Below are positions 15,468 through 24,018 of a stretch of DNA of 64,000 bases, one piece after another; position 1 is the stretch's first letter; each line of letters starts with the position of its first letter. The position numbers were made by a program, and so were the translations under genes. The notes beneath the pieces are model-generated. The model was not told the DNA's origin and did not search any database. It worked only from the letters and a program-made list of their open reading frames with translations. The stretch is from Streptomyces sp. TLI_146 (GTDB lineage Bacteria > Actinomycetota > Actinomycetes > Streptomycetales > Streptomycetaceae), in contig NZ_PJMX01000001.1 of the NCBI RefSeq assembly GCF_002846415.1, positions 5,394,001 through 5,458,000 on the forward strand. The letters run 5' to 3'.

Positions 15468-17315
15468 ATGTGCGGAATCGTCGGGTACGTGGGAGCGCAG
15501 TCAGCGCTCGATGTTGTCATCGCCGGGCTGAAGCGGCTCGAATACCGGGGCTACGACTCGGCCGGGGTCGCGGTCCTCGCCGACGGCGGGCTGGCCGCGG
15601 CCAAGAAGGCCGGCAAGCTCGTCAACCTGGAGAAGGCGCTGGTGGACCGGCCGCTGCCGAGCGGCTCGACGGGCATCGGGCACACCCGCTGGGCCACCCA
15701 CGGCGGGCCGACCGACGCCAACGCCCATCCGCACCTCGACAACGCGGGCCGGGTCGCGGTCGTCCACAACGGGATCATCGAGAACTTCGCGGCGCTGCGG
15801 GCCGAGCTGGAGGAGCGCGGGCACGCGCTGGCCTCCGAGACGGACACCGAGGTCGTGGCGCATCTGCTGGCCGAGGCGTACTCCTCCACGGAGGACCTGG
15901 CCGAGGCGATGCGGCAGGTGTGCCGCCGGCTGGAGGGCGCGTTCACGCTGGTCGCGGTGCACGCGGACGAGCCGGACGTGGTGGTCGGGGCGCGCCGGAA
16001 CTCCCCGCTGGTGGTGGGCGTTGGAGAGGGTGAGTCCTTCCTCGCCTCGGACGTGGCCGCGTTCATCGCCCACACGCGGTCCGCGATCGAGCTGGGCCAG
16101 GACCAGGTCGTGGAGCTGCGGCGGGACGGTGTGTCGGTCACCGACTTCGACGGGGCTCCCGCACAGGTGCGGTCGTACCACGTGGACTGGGACGCGTCGG
16201 CCGCGGAGAAGGGGGGCTATGACTACTTCATGCTCAAGGAGATCGCCGAGCAGCCCAAGGCCGTGGCCGATACGCTGCTCGGCCGGATCGACGGCGCGGG
16301 GTCGCTGACGCTCGACGAGGTCCGCATCCCGGTCTCGGTGCTGCGCGAGGTCGACAAGGTGGTGATCGTCGCCTGCGGTACGGCGTACCACGCGGGCATG
16401 ATCGCCAAGCTGGCGATCGAGCACTGGACGCGGATCCCCTGCGAGACGGAGCTCGCCAGCGAGTTCCGCTACCGGGACCCGATCCTCGACCGGCGCACGC
16501 TGGTGATCGCGATCTCGCAGTCCGGCGAGACCATGGACACCCTGATGGCGCTGCGGCACGCGCGCGAGCAGGGCGCGAAGGTGCTGGCGATCTGCAACAC
16601 CAACGGCTCGACGATTCCCCGCGAGTCGGACGCGGTGCTGTACACGCACGCGGGCCCGGAGGTCGCGGTCGCCTCGACCAAGGCGTTCCTGACCCAGCTG
16701 GTGGCCTGCTACCTCGTCGCGCTGTATCTGGGCCAGGTGCGCGGGACGAAGTGGGGCGACGAGATCCGGGCGGTGATCCGGGACCTGGCGTCGATCGCTC
16801 GGGACGTCGACCAGGTCCTGGAGACGATGGAGCCGGTGCGGGAGCTGGCGCGGTCGCTGGCGGAGAAGAACACGGTGCTGTTCCTGGGCCGCCACGTGGG
16901 CTATCCGGTGGCCCTTGAGGGCGCGCTGAAGCTCAAGGAGCTGGCGTATATGCATGCGGAGGGGTTCGCGGCGGGGGAGCTGAAACACGGCCCGATCGCG
17001 CTGATCGAGCAGGACCTGCCGGTGGTGGTCGTGGTCCCGTCGCCGCGCGGCCGCTCGGTGCTCCACGACAAGATCGTCTCCAACATCCAGGAGATCAGGG
17101 CGCGGGGGGCGCGGACGATCGTGATCGCGGAGGTCGGGGACGAGGCGGTGGTGCCGTACGCGGACCATCTGATCCGCATCCCCGCCACGCCGACGCTGCT
17201 CCAGCCCCTGGTCGCCACGGTCCCGCTCCAGGTCTTCGCCTGCGAGCTGGCCACGGCGCGGGGCAACGAGGTCGACCAGCCGCGCAATCTGGCGAAGTCG
17301 GTCACCGTCGAATGA
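15468..17315 (+). CDS. glmS: Glutamine-fructose-6-phosphate aminotransferase (isomerising)
   Basis: A 615-residue GlmS, which makes glucosamine-6-phosphate from fructose-6-phosphate and glutamine. It starts MCGIVGYVG, so the class II amidotransferase nucleophile is C2 after Met removal. GHTRWATHGGPTDANAHPH belongs to the glutaminase domain. Two SIS domains follow, with CGTAYHAG, SQSGETMDT and the C-terminal DQPRNLAKSVTVE. The stop overlaps the acpS ATG (ATGA), so the two are translationally coupled. Confidence 0.96.
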   Translation: MCGIVGYVGAQSALDVVIAGLKRLEYRGYDSAGVAVLADGGLAAAKKAGKLVNLEKALVDRPLPSGSTGIGHTRWATHGGPTDANAHPHLDNAGRVAVVHNGIIENFAALRAELEERGHALASETDTEVVAHLLAEAYSSTEDLAEAMRQVCRRLEGAFTLVAVHADEPDVVVGARRNSPLVVGVGEGESFLASDVAAFIAHTRSAIELGQDQVVELRRDGVSVTDFDGAPAQVRSYHVDWDASAAEKGGYDYFMLKEIAEQPKAVADTLLGRIDGAGSLTLDEVRIPVSVLREVDKVVIVACGTAYHAGMIAKLAIEHWTRIPCETELASEFRYRDPILDRRTLVIAISQSGETMDTLMALRHAREQGAKVLAICNTNGSTIPRESDAVLYTHAGPEVAVASTKAFLTQLVACYLVALYLGQVRGTKWGDEIRAVIRDLASIARDVDQVLETMEPVRELARSLAEKNTVLFLGRHVGYPVALEGALKLKELAYMHAEGFAAGELKHGPIALIEQDLPVVVVVPSPRGRSVLHDKIVSNIQEIRARGARTIVIAEVGDEAVVPYADHLIRIPATPTLLQPLVATVPLQVFACELATARGNEVDQPRNLAKSVTVE

Positions 17316-17680
17316 TCATCGGGGTGGGTATCGACGTGGCCGAGGTCCAGCGCTTCGGGGAGTCCCTGGAGCGGACGCCCGGGCTGCTCCAACGCCTCTT
17401 CGTGGAGCAGGAGTTGCTGCTGCCGAGCGGCGAGCGCCGGGGCACGGCGTCCCTCGCGGTCCGCTTCGCGGCGAAGGAGGCCCTGGCGAAGGCCCTGGGC
17501 GCGCCGGCGGGTCTGCACTGGACGGACGCGGAGGTGTACGTGGAGGAGAGCGGGCAGCCGCGGCTGCGGGTGCGGGGGAGTGTGGCCGCGCGGGCGGAGG
17601 CGTTGGGGGTTCGGGGGTGGCATGTTTCGCTCAGCCATGATGCGGGGGTGGCGTCCGCGGTGGTGATCGCGGAGGGGTGA
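17312..17680 (+). CDS. acpS: Holo-[acyl-carrier-protein] synthase
   Basis: A 122-residue AcpS that transfers 4'-phosphopantetheine from CoA to fatty-acid ACP. The two signature motifs are GVGIDVAEVQRF (metal-binding Asp) and RFAAKEALAKALG (metal-binding Glu), with WHVSLSHDAGVASAVVIAE at the C-terminus. It overlaps glmS by 4 nt. Proximity to nnrD and alr is usual in actinobacteria. Confidence 0.94.
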   Translation: MIIGVGIDVAEVQRFGESLERTPGLLQRLFVEQELLLPSGERRGTASLAVRFAAKEALAKALGAPAGLHWTDAEVYVEESGQPRLRVRGSVAARAEALGVRGWHVSLSHDAGVASAVVIAEG

Positions 17681-17707
17681 CGGGCCCTCCGGGGGGTTGG
17701 GGGGCTC

Positions 17708-17738
17708 CCGGGGGCTGTGTCCCCGGGGCCCGTTTTTT
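17708..17738 (+). terminator. Terminator after acpS
   Basis: An 8-bp G+C stem with one G-U pair (17708-17715 with 17719-17726) is followed by GGCCCG and six T residues (17733-17738), 28 nt after the acpS stop. The large palindromic repeat begins about 30 nt later. Confidence 0.7.
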
Positions 17739-17765
17739 GGGGCCGCGCCCCGGGGCCCGTGTTCT

Positions 17766-17904
17766 TCTGCGGGCCGTCCCCAACTGGTCGCGCAGTTCCC
17801 CGCGCCCCTAAAGATGCCGCTGCGCGGCAATCCCCTGGGCGCCCCGCAGGGGCGCATCTAAGGGGCGCGGGGAACTGCGCGAGCAACCACGCACCACCCG
17901 CAGA
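17766..17904 (+). repeat. Large palindromic repeat element (paired copy) between acpS and nnrD
   Basis: The forward core at 17782-17809 faces an inverted core at 17861-17888. The outermost arms TCTGCGGG (17766-17773) and CCCGCAGA (17897-17904) are perfect complements. The inner ~50 nt (AGATGCCGCTGCGCGGCA...GCATCT) contains further nested stems. The full unit is about 139 nt and could fold into a cruciform or long hairpin. It is non-coding: the short ORFs through it (for example AGRAVPRAPE-type translations) recur only because the DNA recurs. Confidence 0.88.
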
Positions 17905-17961
17905 CAAAGGCCGGGCGGGGCGGGGTGGCACGGATGCGCGGGATTCGGAAGGGTGGACCCC

Positions 17962-19392
17962 ATGCGTATCGCCTATCGCGTCGAGACCGTCCGTGCCGCC
18001 GAGCGGGAGCTGATCGCGCGGCTGCCCGACGGCGCGCTCATGCAGCGCGCCGCCGCCGGCCTGGCCGCCGCCACCGCGGGCATGCTCGGCCGGGTGTACG
18101 GCGCCCGCGTCGTCGTGCTCGCGGGCAGCGGCGACAACGGGGGCGACGCGCTGTACGCGGGGGCGCGGCTGGCCCGGCGCGGCGCGGGCGTCAGCGCCGT
18201 ACTGCTCGCCCCCGACCGCGCCCACCCCGCCAGCCTCGCCGCGTTCCTGCGCGCGGGCGGCCGGGTGGCCGACGACCCGTACGACGTGCTCGCCGCCGCC
18301 GACCTCGTCCTCGACGGCATCACCGGCATCGGCGGCCACGGCGGGCTGCGCCCCGACGCCGTCCCCGTGGCCCGTGCGGCGCGCGGCTCGAACGCCCTCG
18401 TCGTCGCCGTCGACCTCCCCAGCGGGATCGAGGCGGACAGCGGGGAGGTCCTCGGGGAGGCGCTGCACGCCGACGCGACCGTCACCTTCGGCGCGTACAA
18501 GCCGGGCCTGCTCGTCGACCCGGCGCACGCGTACACCGGCGCCGTCCGACTCGTCGACATCGGCCTCGAACCGCACCTCCCGTCCGTGCCGGACTGCGAG
18601 GCGTTGCAGCACGCCGACGTGGCGCAGCTGCTGCCGGTGCCGGCGGGGGAGAGCGACAAGTACCGGCGCGGGGTCGTCGGCATCGTCGCCGGGTCCGCGC
18701 GCTACCCCGGCGCGGCCGTGCTCGCGGTGGCGGGCGCGCTGCACGGCGGGGCGGGGGCGGTCCGGTACGTCGGGCACGCCGCCGACGACGTCATCGCCCG
18801 CTTCCCCGAGACGCTGGTCTCGGCGGGCCCCCCGGCCAAGGCGGGCCGCGTCCAGGCCTGGGTCGTCGGCCCGGGCCTGGGGGACGCCCCCGGGGTCGAA
18901 GAGGTCCTCGCGGCGGACGTTCCGGTGCTGGTCGACGCGGACGGGCTGCGGGGCCTGGACCCGTCGGTCGTACGGGCCCGGACCGCGCCGACCCTGCTCA
19001 CCCCGCATGCCGGGGAGGCGGCGGCGCTGCTCGGGGTGGGGCGGGCGGAGGTGGAGGCCGCGCGGCTCCGCTCCGTACGGGAGCTGGCGGACCGGTACGG
19101 CGCGACCGTCCTGCTCAAGGGGTCGACCACACTCGTCGCCGATCCGGGCGGGCGCGCCCCCGTCCGGGTCAACCCGACGGGTACGCCCTGGCTCGCCACG
19201 GCGGGCAGCGGCGATGTCCTGTCCGGCCTGGCGGGCTCCCTGCTCGCGGCCGGTCTGACGGCCCGGGACGCGGGCTCGGTCGCGGCGTACCTCCACGGCC
19301 TGTCGGCCCGCCACGCCGCGAACGGGGCGCCGCTGACGGCGTCGTCGGTCGCGTCGTCCTTGGCGAACGCGTGGCGAGACGTGTACGCGTGA
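17962..19392 (+). CDS. nnrD: Bifunctional NAD(P)H-hydrate epimerase / ADP-dependent dehydratase
   Basis: A 476-residue repair enzyme for hydrated NADH and NADPH. The N-terminal YjeF epimerase domain has VVVLAGSGDNGGDALYAGARLARRGA (about 50-75) and VDLPSGIEADSGE. The C-terminal ribokinase-like dehydratase domain has LTPHAGEAAALLG, LLKGSTTLVADPGG and NPTGTPWLATAGSGDVLSGLAGSLLA. The ATG at 17962 is preferred because GGAAGGG lies 8 nt upstream. A GTG at 17953 is in frame. Gene order acpS-nnrD-alr is conserved in actinobacteria. Confidence 0.92.
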   Translation: MRIAYRVETVRAAERELIARLPDGALMQRAAAGLAAATAGMLGRVYGARVVVLAGSGDNGGDALYAGARLARRGAGVSAVLLAPDRAHPASLAAFLRAGGRVADDPYDVLAAADLVLDGITGIGGHGGLRPDAVPVARAARGSNALVVAVDLPSGIEADSGEVLGEALHADATVTFGAYKPGLLVDPAHAYTGAVRLVDIGLEPHLPSVPDCEALQHADVAQLLPVPAGESDKYRRGVVGIVAGSARYPGAAVLAVAGALHGGAGAVRYVGHAADDVIARFPETLVSAGPPAKAGRVQAWVVGPGLGDAPGVEEVLAADVPVLVDADGLRGLDPSVVRARTAPTLLTPHAGEAAALLGVGRAEVEAARLRSVRELADRYGATVLLKGSTTLVADPGGRAPVRVNPTGTPWLATAGSGDVLSGLAGSLLAAGLTARDAGSVAAYLHGLSARHAANGAPLTASSVASSLANAWRDVYA

Positions 19393-19431
19393 CCCTTCGG
19401 GGGCCCGGTGTTCGTCTGCGGCTGAGTGGTG

Positions 19432-19615
19432 GGCTGATCGCGCAGTTCCCCGCGCCCCTAAGTGCGCCCCTTCGGGGCGATCCCTGTTACTCGCGCCCGC
19501 GCGGCGGAGCCGCAAATGTCACAGCCCCGCGCCCCTTAAATGCGCCCCTGCGGGGCGCCCAGGGGATTGCCGCGCAGCGGCACCTTCAGGGGCGCGGGGA
19601 ACTGCGCGACCAGCC
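19432..19615 (+). repeat. Composite palindromic repeat element between nnrD and the L,D-transpeptidase gene
   Basis: A forward core at 19432-19459 (GGCTGATCGCGCAG variant) is followed by a truncated forward copy near 19521-19536 (AGCCCCGCGCCCCT). An inverted core then lies at 19588-19615 and is identical to the reverse complement of the commonest arm. The internal TGCGCCCC...GGGGCGC stems match those of other copies. Two elements appear to have fused or been rearranged here. It fills most of the 348-nt gap. The last ~120 nt before the next ATG are C-rich with no feature I recognise. Confidence 0.8.
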
Positions 19616-19740
19616 CACCACGGTCCGCGGCCGTACGACAGCCCTCGGAGAGTTTCGGGAAGGGGCGGGGTGGGGGAAACAAACCCCCGCCACCCGCGCG
19701 GCACCCCCCACACCCCACCCCCCACCGCTTCGCTGACCCC

Positions 19741-20730
19741 ATGACCGAACGACGCCCCCACACCCCCCAAACCCCCCGCACCCCCCACATCCCCCTCCCT
19801 AAACGCCTCACCCTCCACCTCGCTGCCCTCGCCACCTGCCTCACCCTCTGCGGCGCCGCCTACCCCGTCCCCCCGCACCCGGGCCCGGGCCCCGCCCCAG
19901 GACCCGTCGCCCCGGACCCCGCCCCGGATCCCGCCCCCGACAGCCCCGCCCCCGTCGACGCCCTCGTCCCGGGGGAGCCGCGGGCGCCGGGGCAGGTCGT
20001 GTATCTCATGGACACGCCTGACCAGGTGCTGCCGCCACTCGTGTACGAGCCCACCGCCGCAGAGGAGGCCGTCGAGCCCGCGGCGCCCGCGGCCGGCGTG
20101 GAGCGGCTGGTCGAGTACGTGCCCGGCAACGAGGTCGGCGTCGCCGCGTGCAGCCGGCAGGCGGGGCCGTACCAGCGGCAGGTGGAGCGGTGGCTGAAGC
20201 TGCCGGCCGACGGGAAGCAGTCCGCCGCCGACTGCGCCGCCATCCGCCGCTTCCAGACCGACCACGGCATCCGCCCGAACAGCGGCTTCGCCGGGCCCGC
20301 CACCTGGGGCACCATGCGGCTGCTCGCCGCCCGGGCCAACCCCAACGCCGCCGGCCACTGCCCCGTCCGCCGGACCCGGATCGCCTGCGTCGACCTCGAC
20401 CGGCAGATCATGTGGGTGCAGAAGCAGACAAAGGTGACTTTCGGGCCGGTCGCCATTCGGAGCGGACGGCCCGGGTTCGCCACCCGTACCGGCACCTACC
20501 CCGTCTACTGGCGGCACAAGAACCACTGGTCGACCATCTACAACGCGCCCATGCCGTACGCCCAGTTCTTCAGCGGCGGACAGGCCTTCCACGCCATCTA
20601 CGACAACATCTACTCCACCGTCGGATCGCGCGGATGCGTCAATCTGACCTACTCGGACGCCAAGCGGCTGTGGGGCGCGCTCGCCAAGGGTGACCCGGTC
20701 CACATCTGGGGGCGCAGGCCCGGCGCCTGA
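19741..20730 (+). CDS. Secreted L,D-transpeptidase with peptidoglycan-binding domain
   Basis: A 329-residue exported protein. A hydrophobic segment (LTLHLAALATCLTLCGAAYPV, about 20-40) acts as signal peptide, followed by a Pro-rich linker. A PG_binding_1-like segment (QRQVERWLKLPADGK, AIRRFQTDHGIRPNSGFAGPATWGTM) comes next. The C-terminal YkuD domain has the catalytic motif with H284 (FHAIYDN) and C299 (SRGCVNLT). Such enzymes form 3-3 cross-links in Streptomyces peptidoglycan. The ATG at 19741 is chosen because it begins just before the signal peptide. The N-terminal residues are threonine/proline-rich and poorly conserved in look. It lies just upstream of alr. Confidence 0.88.
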   Translation: MTERRPHTPQTPRTPHIPLPKRLTLHLAALATCLTLCGAAYPVPPHPGPGPAPGPVAPDPAPDPAPDSPAPVDALVPGEPRAPGQVVYLMDTPDQVLPPLVYEPTAAEEAVEPAAPAAGVERLVEYVPGNEVGVAACSRQAGPYQRQVERWLKLPADGKQSAADCAAIRRFQTDHGIRPNSGFAGPATWGTMRLLAARANPNAAGHCPVRRTRIACVDLDRQIMWVQKQTKVTFGPVAIRSGRPGFATRTGTYPVYWRHKNHWSTIYNAPMPYAQFFSGGQAFHAIYDNIYSTVGSRGCVNLTYSDAKRLWGALAKGDPVHIWGRRPGA

Positions 20731-20762
20731 GCTGGGGGCGCAGCTCTGAGAGACTTGGCGCG

Positions 20763-21923
20763 ATGACCGCGATGACTCAGACAGTGCACACGCGAGCGCG
20801 CGCCGAGATCGATCTGGCCGCCCTGCGCGCCAACGTCCGTGCGCTGCGCGCCCGTACCCCCGGCGCGCAGCTCATGGCCGTGGTGAAGGCGGACGCGTAC
20901 GGGCACGGCGCCGTGCCGTGCGCCCGGGCCGCGATCGAGGCGGGCGCCACCTGGGTCGGCACCGCCACCCCGGACGAGGCCCTGGCGCTGCGCGCGGCCG
21001 GGATCGGCGGGCGGATGCTCTGCTGGCTCTGGACGCCGGGCGGGCCCTGGCGCGAGGCCGTCGAGGCCGACATCGATGTGTCGGTCAGCGGGATGTGGGC
21101 CCTGGAAGAGGTCATCGAGGGCGCTCGGGCCGCCGGGCGCGTCGCCCGCATCCAGCTCAAGGCCGACACCGGGCTCGGGCGCAACGGGTGCCAGCCCGCC
21201 GACTGGCCCGCGCTCGTCCAGGCCGCCCTCGCCGCCCCCGAGGTCCGCGTCACCGGCCTGTGGTCGCACTTCGCCTGCGCCGACGAGCCCGGCCACCCCT
21301 CCATCGCCCCCCAGCTCGCCCTCTTCCGCGAGATGGTCGCGTACGCCGAGAAGGAGGGCGTCGAGCCGGAGGTGCGGCACATGGCCAACTCCCCGGCCAC
21401 CCTCACCCTCCCCGAGACGCACTTCGACCTCGTACGGCCCGGGATCGCCATGTACGGGATCTCCCCGTCGCCCGAGCTCGGCGTCCCGGGCGACTTCGGG
21501 CTGCGGCCGGTGATGACGCTCGCCGCGTCCGTGGCGCTGGCCAAGCAGGTCCCGGCGGGCCACGGCGTCAGCTATGGGCACCACTACGTCACCCCGCGCG
21601 AGACGACCCTCGCGCTCGTCCCGCTCGGCTACGCCGACGGCATCCCGCGGCACGCCTCCGGGCGCGGGCCCGTGCTCGTGGGGGGCCGGGTGCGGACGGT
21701 GGCGGGCCGGGTCGCCATGGACCAGTTCGTCGTCGACCTCGACGGGGACACGGTCGAGGAGGGCGCGGAGGCGATCCTGTTCGGGCCGGGCGACCGGGGC
21801 GAGCCGAGCGCCCAGGACTGGGCCGAGGCCGCGGACACCATCGCGTACGAGATCGTCACCCGGATCGGTTCGCGGGTGCCGCGCGTCCATCTCCACGAGC
21901 TCGACGAGAATTCCGACAGCTGA
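20763..21923 (+). CDS. alr: Alanine racemase
   Basis: A 386-residue PLP-dependent alanine racemase supplying D-Ala for peptidoglycan. The Schiff-base lysine is K42 in AVVKADAYGHG. The second catalytic base lies in HGVSYGHHYVTPRE. QLKADTGLGRNG, HMANSPATL and VRPGIAMYGISP are family blocks. A second in-frame ATG at 20772 is possible. The gene follows the L,D-transpeptidase by 32 nt and precedes a hydrolase by 26 nt, so all three may be co-transcribed. Confidence 0.95.
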   Translation: MTAMTQTVHTRARAEIDLAALRANVRALRARTPGAQLMAVVKADAYGHGAVPCARAAIEAGATWVGTATPDEALALRAAGIGGRMLCWLWTPGGPWREAVEADIDVSVSGMWALEEVIEGARAAGRVARIQLKADTGLGRNGCQPADWPALVQAALAAPEVRVTGLWSHFACADEPGHPSIAPQLALFREMVAYAEKEGVEPEVRHMANSPATLTLPETHFDLVRPGIAMYGISPSPELGVPGDFGLRPVMTLAASVALAKQVPAGHGVSYGHHYVTPRETTLALVPLGYADGIPRHASGRGPVLVGGRVRTVAGRVAMDQFVVDLDGDTVEEGAEAILFGPGDRGEPSAQDWAEAADTIAYEIVTRIGSRVPRVHLHELDENSDS

Positions 21924-21949
21924 ACCCGCGGACCACGAGGAGCGGCACG

Positions 21950-23161
21950 GTGAGCGAGACCAGCACGGGGGACGTGGCGCGGGCGGCCGCGGGCAGCTGG
22001 CGCCGGGCGGGTCTGGCCGGGGCCGCGATAGGCGTGGTCGCGGCGGGAGCCGCCGCCGGGGTCGCGGTCGAGCGGCTCACCGTCGGGCGCGGTATGCGCA
22101 AGAAGGCCCGGCTCGCGCTGGACGCGGCGGGGCCGTACGGCGCGCTGCGCGGCACGCCGGGGCGCGCGTACGCCGACGACGGCACCGAGCTCTACTACGA
22201 GATCGACGAGGCCGAGCCGTCCGCCCAGGTCAACGGGGCGCGCAAGCGGCGGCTGTTCGGCCGCAAGGCGCCCGCGCCCGTCACCGTCGTCTTCTCGCAC
22301 GGCTTCTGTCTGAGCCAGGACGCCTGGCACTTCCAGCGGGCCGCCCTGCGCGGGGTCGTGCGGACCGTCCACTGGGACCAGCGCAGCCACGGCCGCTCGG
22401 CGCGCGGCGAGGCGCAGACGCAGGGCAGGCCGGTCACCATCGACCAGCTGGGCCGCGACCTCAAGGCGGTCCTGGACGCGGCCGCCCCCGAGGGGCCGCT
22501 GGTGCTGGTGGGGCACTCGATGGGCGGGATGACGGTGATGGCGCTGGCCGACCAGTACCCGGAGCTGATCCGCGACCGGGTCGTCGGCGTCGCCTTCGTC
22601 GGTACGTCCTCGGGCCGGCTCGGCGAGGTCAGCTACGGGCTGCCGGTGGCGGGGGTCAACGCGGTGCGCCGCATCCTGCCCGGCGTGCTGAAGGCGCTGG
22701 GCTCGCAGGCGGAGCTGGTGGAGCGGGGGCGGCGGGCCACGGCCGACCTCTTCGCCGGGATGATCAAGCGCTACTCGTTCTCCTCGAAGGACGTGGACCC
22801 GGCGGTGGCCCGGTTCGCCGAGCGGATGATCGAGGGGACGCCGATCGACGTGGTCGCCGAGTTCTACCCGGCCTTCGACGACCACGACAAGGAGGCGGCG
22901 CTCCAGATCTTCGCCGAGGTGCCCGCGCTGGTCCTGGCCGGCGACCGCGACCTGGTCACGCCCAGCTCGCACAGCGAGTCCATCGCGGACCTGCTGCCCG
23001 ACGCCGAGCTGGTCATCGTGCCCGACGGCGGGCACCTGGTGATGCTGGAGCACCCGGAGACGGTCACCGACCGCCTGGCGGACCTGCTGGTGCGGGTCGG
23101 CGCGGTGCCGGAGGCGACTAACGTTGGCTCGTATGGAAGCACCGCACAGCCAGGCCACTGA
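21950..23161 (+). CDS. Alpha/beta hydrolase, membrane-anchored
   Basis: A 403-residue protein. An N-terminal hydrophobic, Ala/Gly-rich helix (about residues 19-41) is followed by an alpha/beta hydrolase fold. The nucleophile is S190 in LVGHSMGGM, the acid lies in VLAGDRDLVTP and the His in PDGGHLVMLEHPE. HGFCLSQDAWHFQ gives the oxyanion region. The substrate is unknown. CGAGGAGC precedes the GTG at 21950. The position between alr and tsaE is the usual one in Streptomyces. The 3' end overlaps the tsaE start by 29 nt. Confidence 0.88.
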   Translation: MSETSTGDVARAAAGSWRRAGLAGAAIGVVAAGAAAGVAVERLTVGRGMRKKARLALDAAGPYGALRGTPGRAYADDGTELYYEIDEAEPSAQVNGARKRRLFGRKAPAPVTVVFSHGFCLSQDAWHFQRAALRGVVRTVHWDQRSHGRSARGEAQTQGRPVTIDQLGRDLKAVLDAAAPEGPLVLVGHSMGGMTVMALADQYPELIRDRVVGVAFVGTSSGRLGEVSYGLPVAGVNAVRRILPGVLKALGSQAELVERGRRATADLFAGMIKRYSFSSKDVDPAVARFAERMIEGTPIDVVAEFYPAFDDHDKEAALQIFAEVPALVLAGDRDLVTPSSHSESIADLLPDAELVIVPDGGHLVMLEHPETVTDRLADLLVRVGAVPEATNVGSYGSTAQPGH

Positions 23162-23639
23162 CGCCACCACCAGGCTCACGCTCGACTCCCCGGCCGAGAT
23201 GCAGGAGTTGGGCCGCAAGATCGCCAAACTGCTCCGCCCGGGCGACCTCGTCCTGCTCACCGGCGAGCTCGGCGCGGGCAAGACGACACTGGCGCGCGGC
23301 CTCGGCGAGGGCCTCGGGGTGCGCGGCGCGGTGACCTCCCCCACCTTCGTGATCGCCCGGGTCCACCCGTCCCTGACCGGCGGCCCGGCCCTGGTGCACG
23401 TGGACGCGTACCGGCTCGGCGGCGGTCTGGACGAGATGGAGGACCTCGACCTCGACGTCTCGCTGCCGGAGTCCGTGGTGGTCGTGGAGTGGGGCGACGG
23501 CAAGGTGGAAGACCTCTCCGACGACCGGCTGCACGTGGTCATCGACCGGGTGGTCGGCGAGACGGACGACGACCGCCGGGTGGTGACCGTGAACGGTCTG
23601 GGTACGCGATGGGCGGGCGCCGGGATCGACGGCCTGTAG
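23133..23639 (+). CDS. tsaE: tRNA threonylcarbamoyladenosine biosynthesis protein TsaE
   Basis: A 168-residue P-loop ATPase of the t6A pathway that works with TsaB and TsaD, both encoded 1-3 kb downstream. Walker A is GELGAGKTT (about 44-52), followed by SPTFVIARVH, HVDAYRL and VVVEWGDG, the TsaE signature. ATG 23133 is taken as start. TTG 23124 has a better-placed GGAGG (23110-23114) and would add three residues. Translation is likely coupled to the hydrolase gene it overlaps. Confidence 0.93.
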   Translation: MEAPHSQATDATTRLTLDSPAEMQELGRKIAKLLRPGDLVLLTGELGAGKTTLARGLGEGLGVRGAVTSPTFVIARVHPSLTGGPALVHVDAYRLGGGLDEMEDLDLDVSLPESVVVVEWGDGKVEDLSDDRLHVVIDRVVGETDDDRRVVTVNGLGTRWAGAGIDGL

Positions 23640-23743
23640 CCGCCTGGCGCGGGGCGGGGCGCGTGGGACACGTACGTTCCGACAAGCCGTCGGCAAAATG
23701 TTGCGCGGGTCCCGCCGGGCGTGGTCACATGGTAGGAGAGACC

Positions 23744-23763
23744 TGGTTAGGTCTACCTAACCA
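23744..23763. promoter_or_regulatory. 20-bp near-perfect palindrome upstream of the 59-aa ORF
   Basis: TGGTTAGGTCTACCTAACCA is symmetric except for the central CT. It lies 28 nt ahead of the next ATG, where an operator or +1 region would be. The half-sites TTAGGT/ACCTAA recall DtxR/IdeR-type iron boxes, but spacing (2 bp rather than 7) does not fit that consensus. It may be an operator for an unidentified dimeric regulator. Confidence 0.55.
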
Positions 23764-23791
23764 CGCCTTCTCCAGGAGCCGGGAGGCCGCC

Positions 23792-23971
23792 ATGACCGTG
23801 TCGGAGCGCGAAGCGCAGCCGCGGCGTACGCAGGGTGTGTCCATGAGCGATCTGCTGGCCTCCTGCGCGGCGGCGAACGCCGTCTCGACCCCGCCGAAGC
23901 GGGCGGAGCAGGACGCGGCGGAGCCGGAGGCGTCGGCCGAGGAGAGCGGCCCACGGCGCGACGCCGCCTGA
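23792..23971 (+). CDS. Small hypothetical protein (59 aa)
   Basis: A 59-residue ORF starting MTVSEREAQPRRTQGVSMSDLLASC. It has a strong ribosome binding site (GGGAGG) 5 nt upstream and its own palindromic upstream site. The N-terminal half contains the short sequence SMSDLLASCAAANAVSTPP. The rest is charged and probably disordered (EQDAAEPEASAEESGP). There is no membrane segment or recognisable domain. Codon use fits Streptomyces coding sequence. Confidence 0.65.
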   Translation: MTVSEREAQPRRTQGVSMSDLLASCAAANAVSTPPKRAEQDAAEPEASAEESGPRRDAA

Positions 23972-24018
23972 CCCGTATCACTCGTTCGGGTGTTTCTCGC
24001 GGTAGGTGAGCGTGCGCT

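Noticed and set aside
13316..16033. A 905-codon open frame on the plus strand through glmM, coaA and glmS
   Set aside because: It is the wrong frame for glmM and antisense to coaA. The product is an Arg/Ala/Gly-rich shadow without any recognisable motif.
17717..18013. Short ORFs around the palindromic repeats giving recurring peptides such as AGRAVPRAPE or GAGNCA
   Set aside because: The peptides recur only because the DNA repeat recurs. They appear in several frames and on both strands, with no ribosome binding sites.
21629..23728. Minus-strand 699-codon frame opposite alr, the hydrolase and tsaE
   Set aside because: It is fully antisense to three well-identified genes. There is no start region or domain.
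23744..23763. Palindrome as a canonical DmdR/IdeR iron box
   Set aside because: The known consensus separates TTAGGT and ACCTAA by 7 bp. Here the spacer is 2 bp. I keep it only as an unidentified operator.
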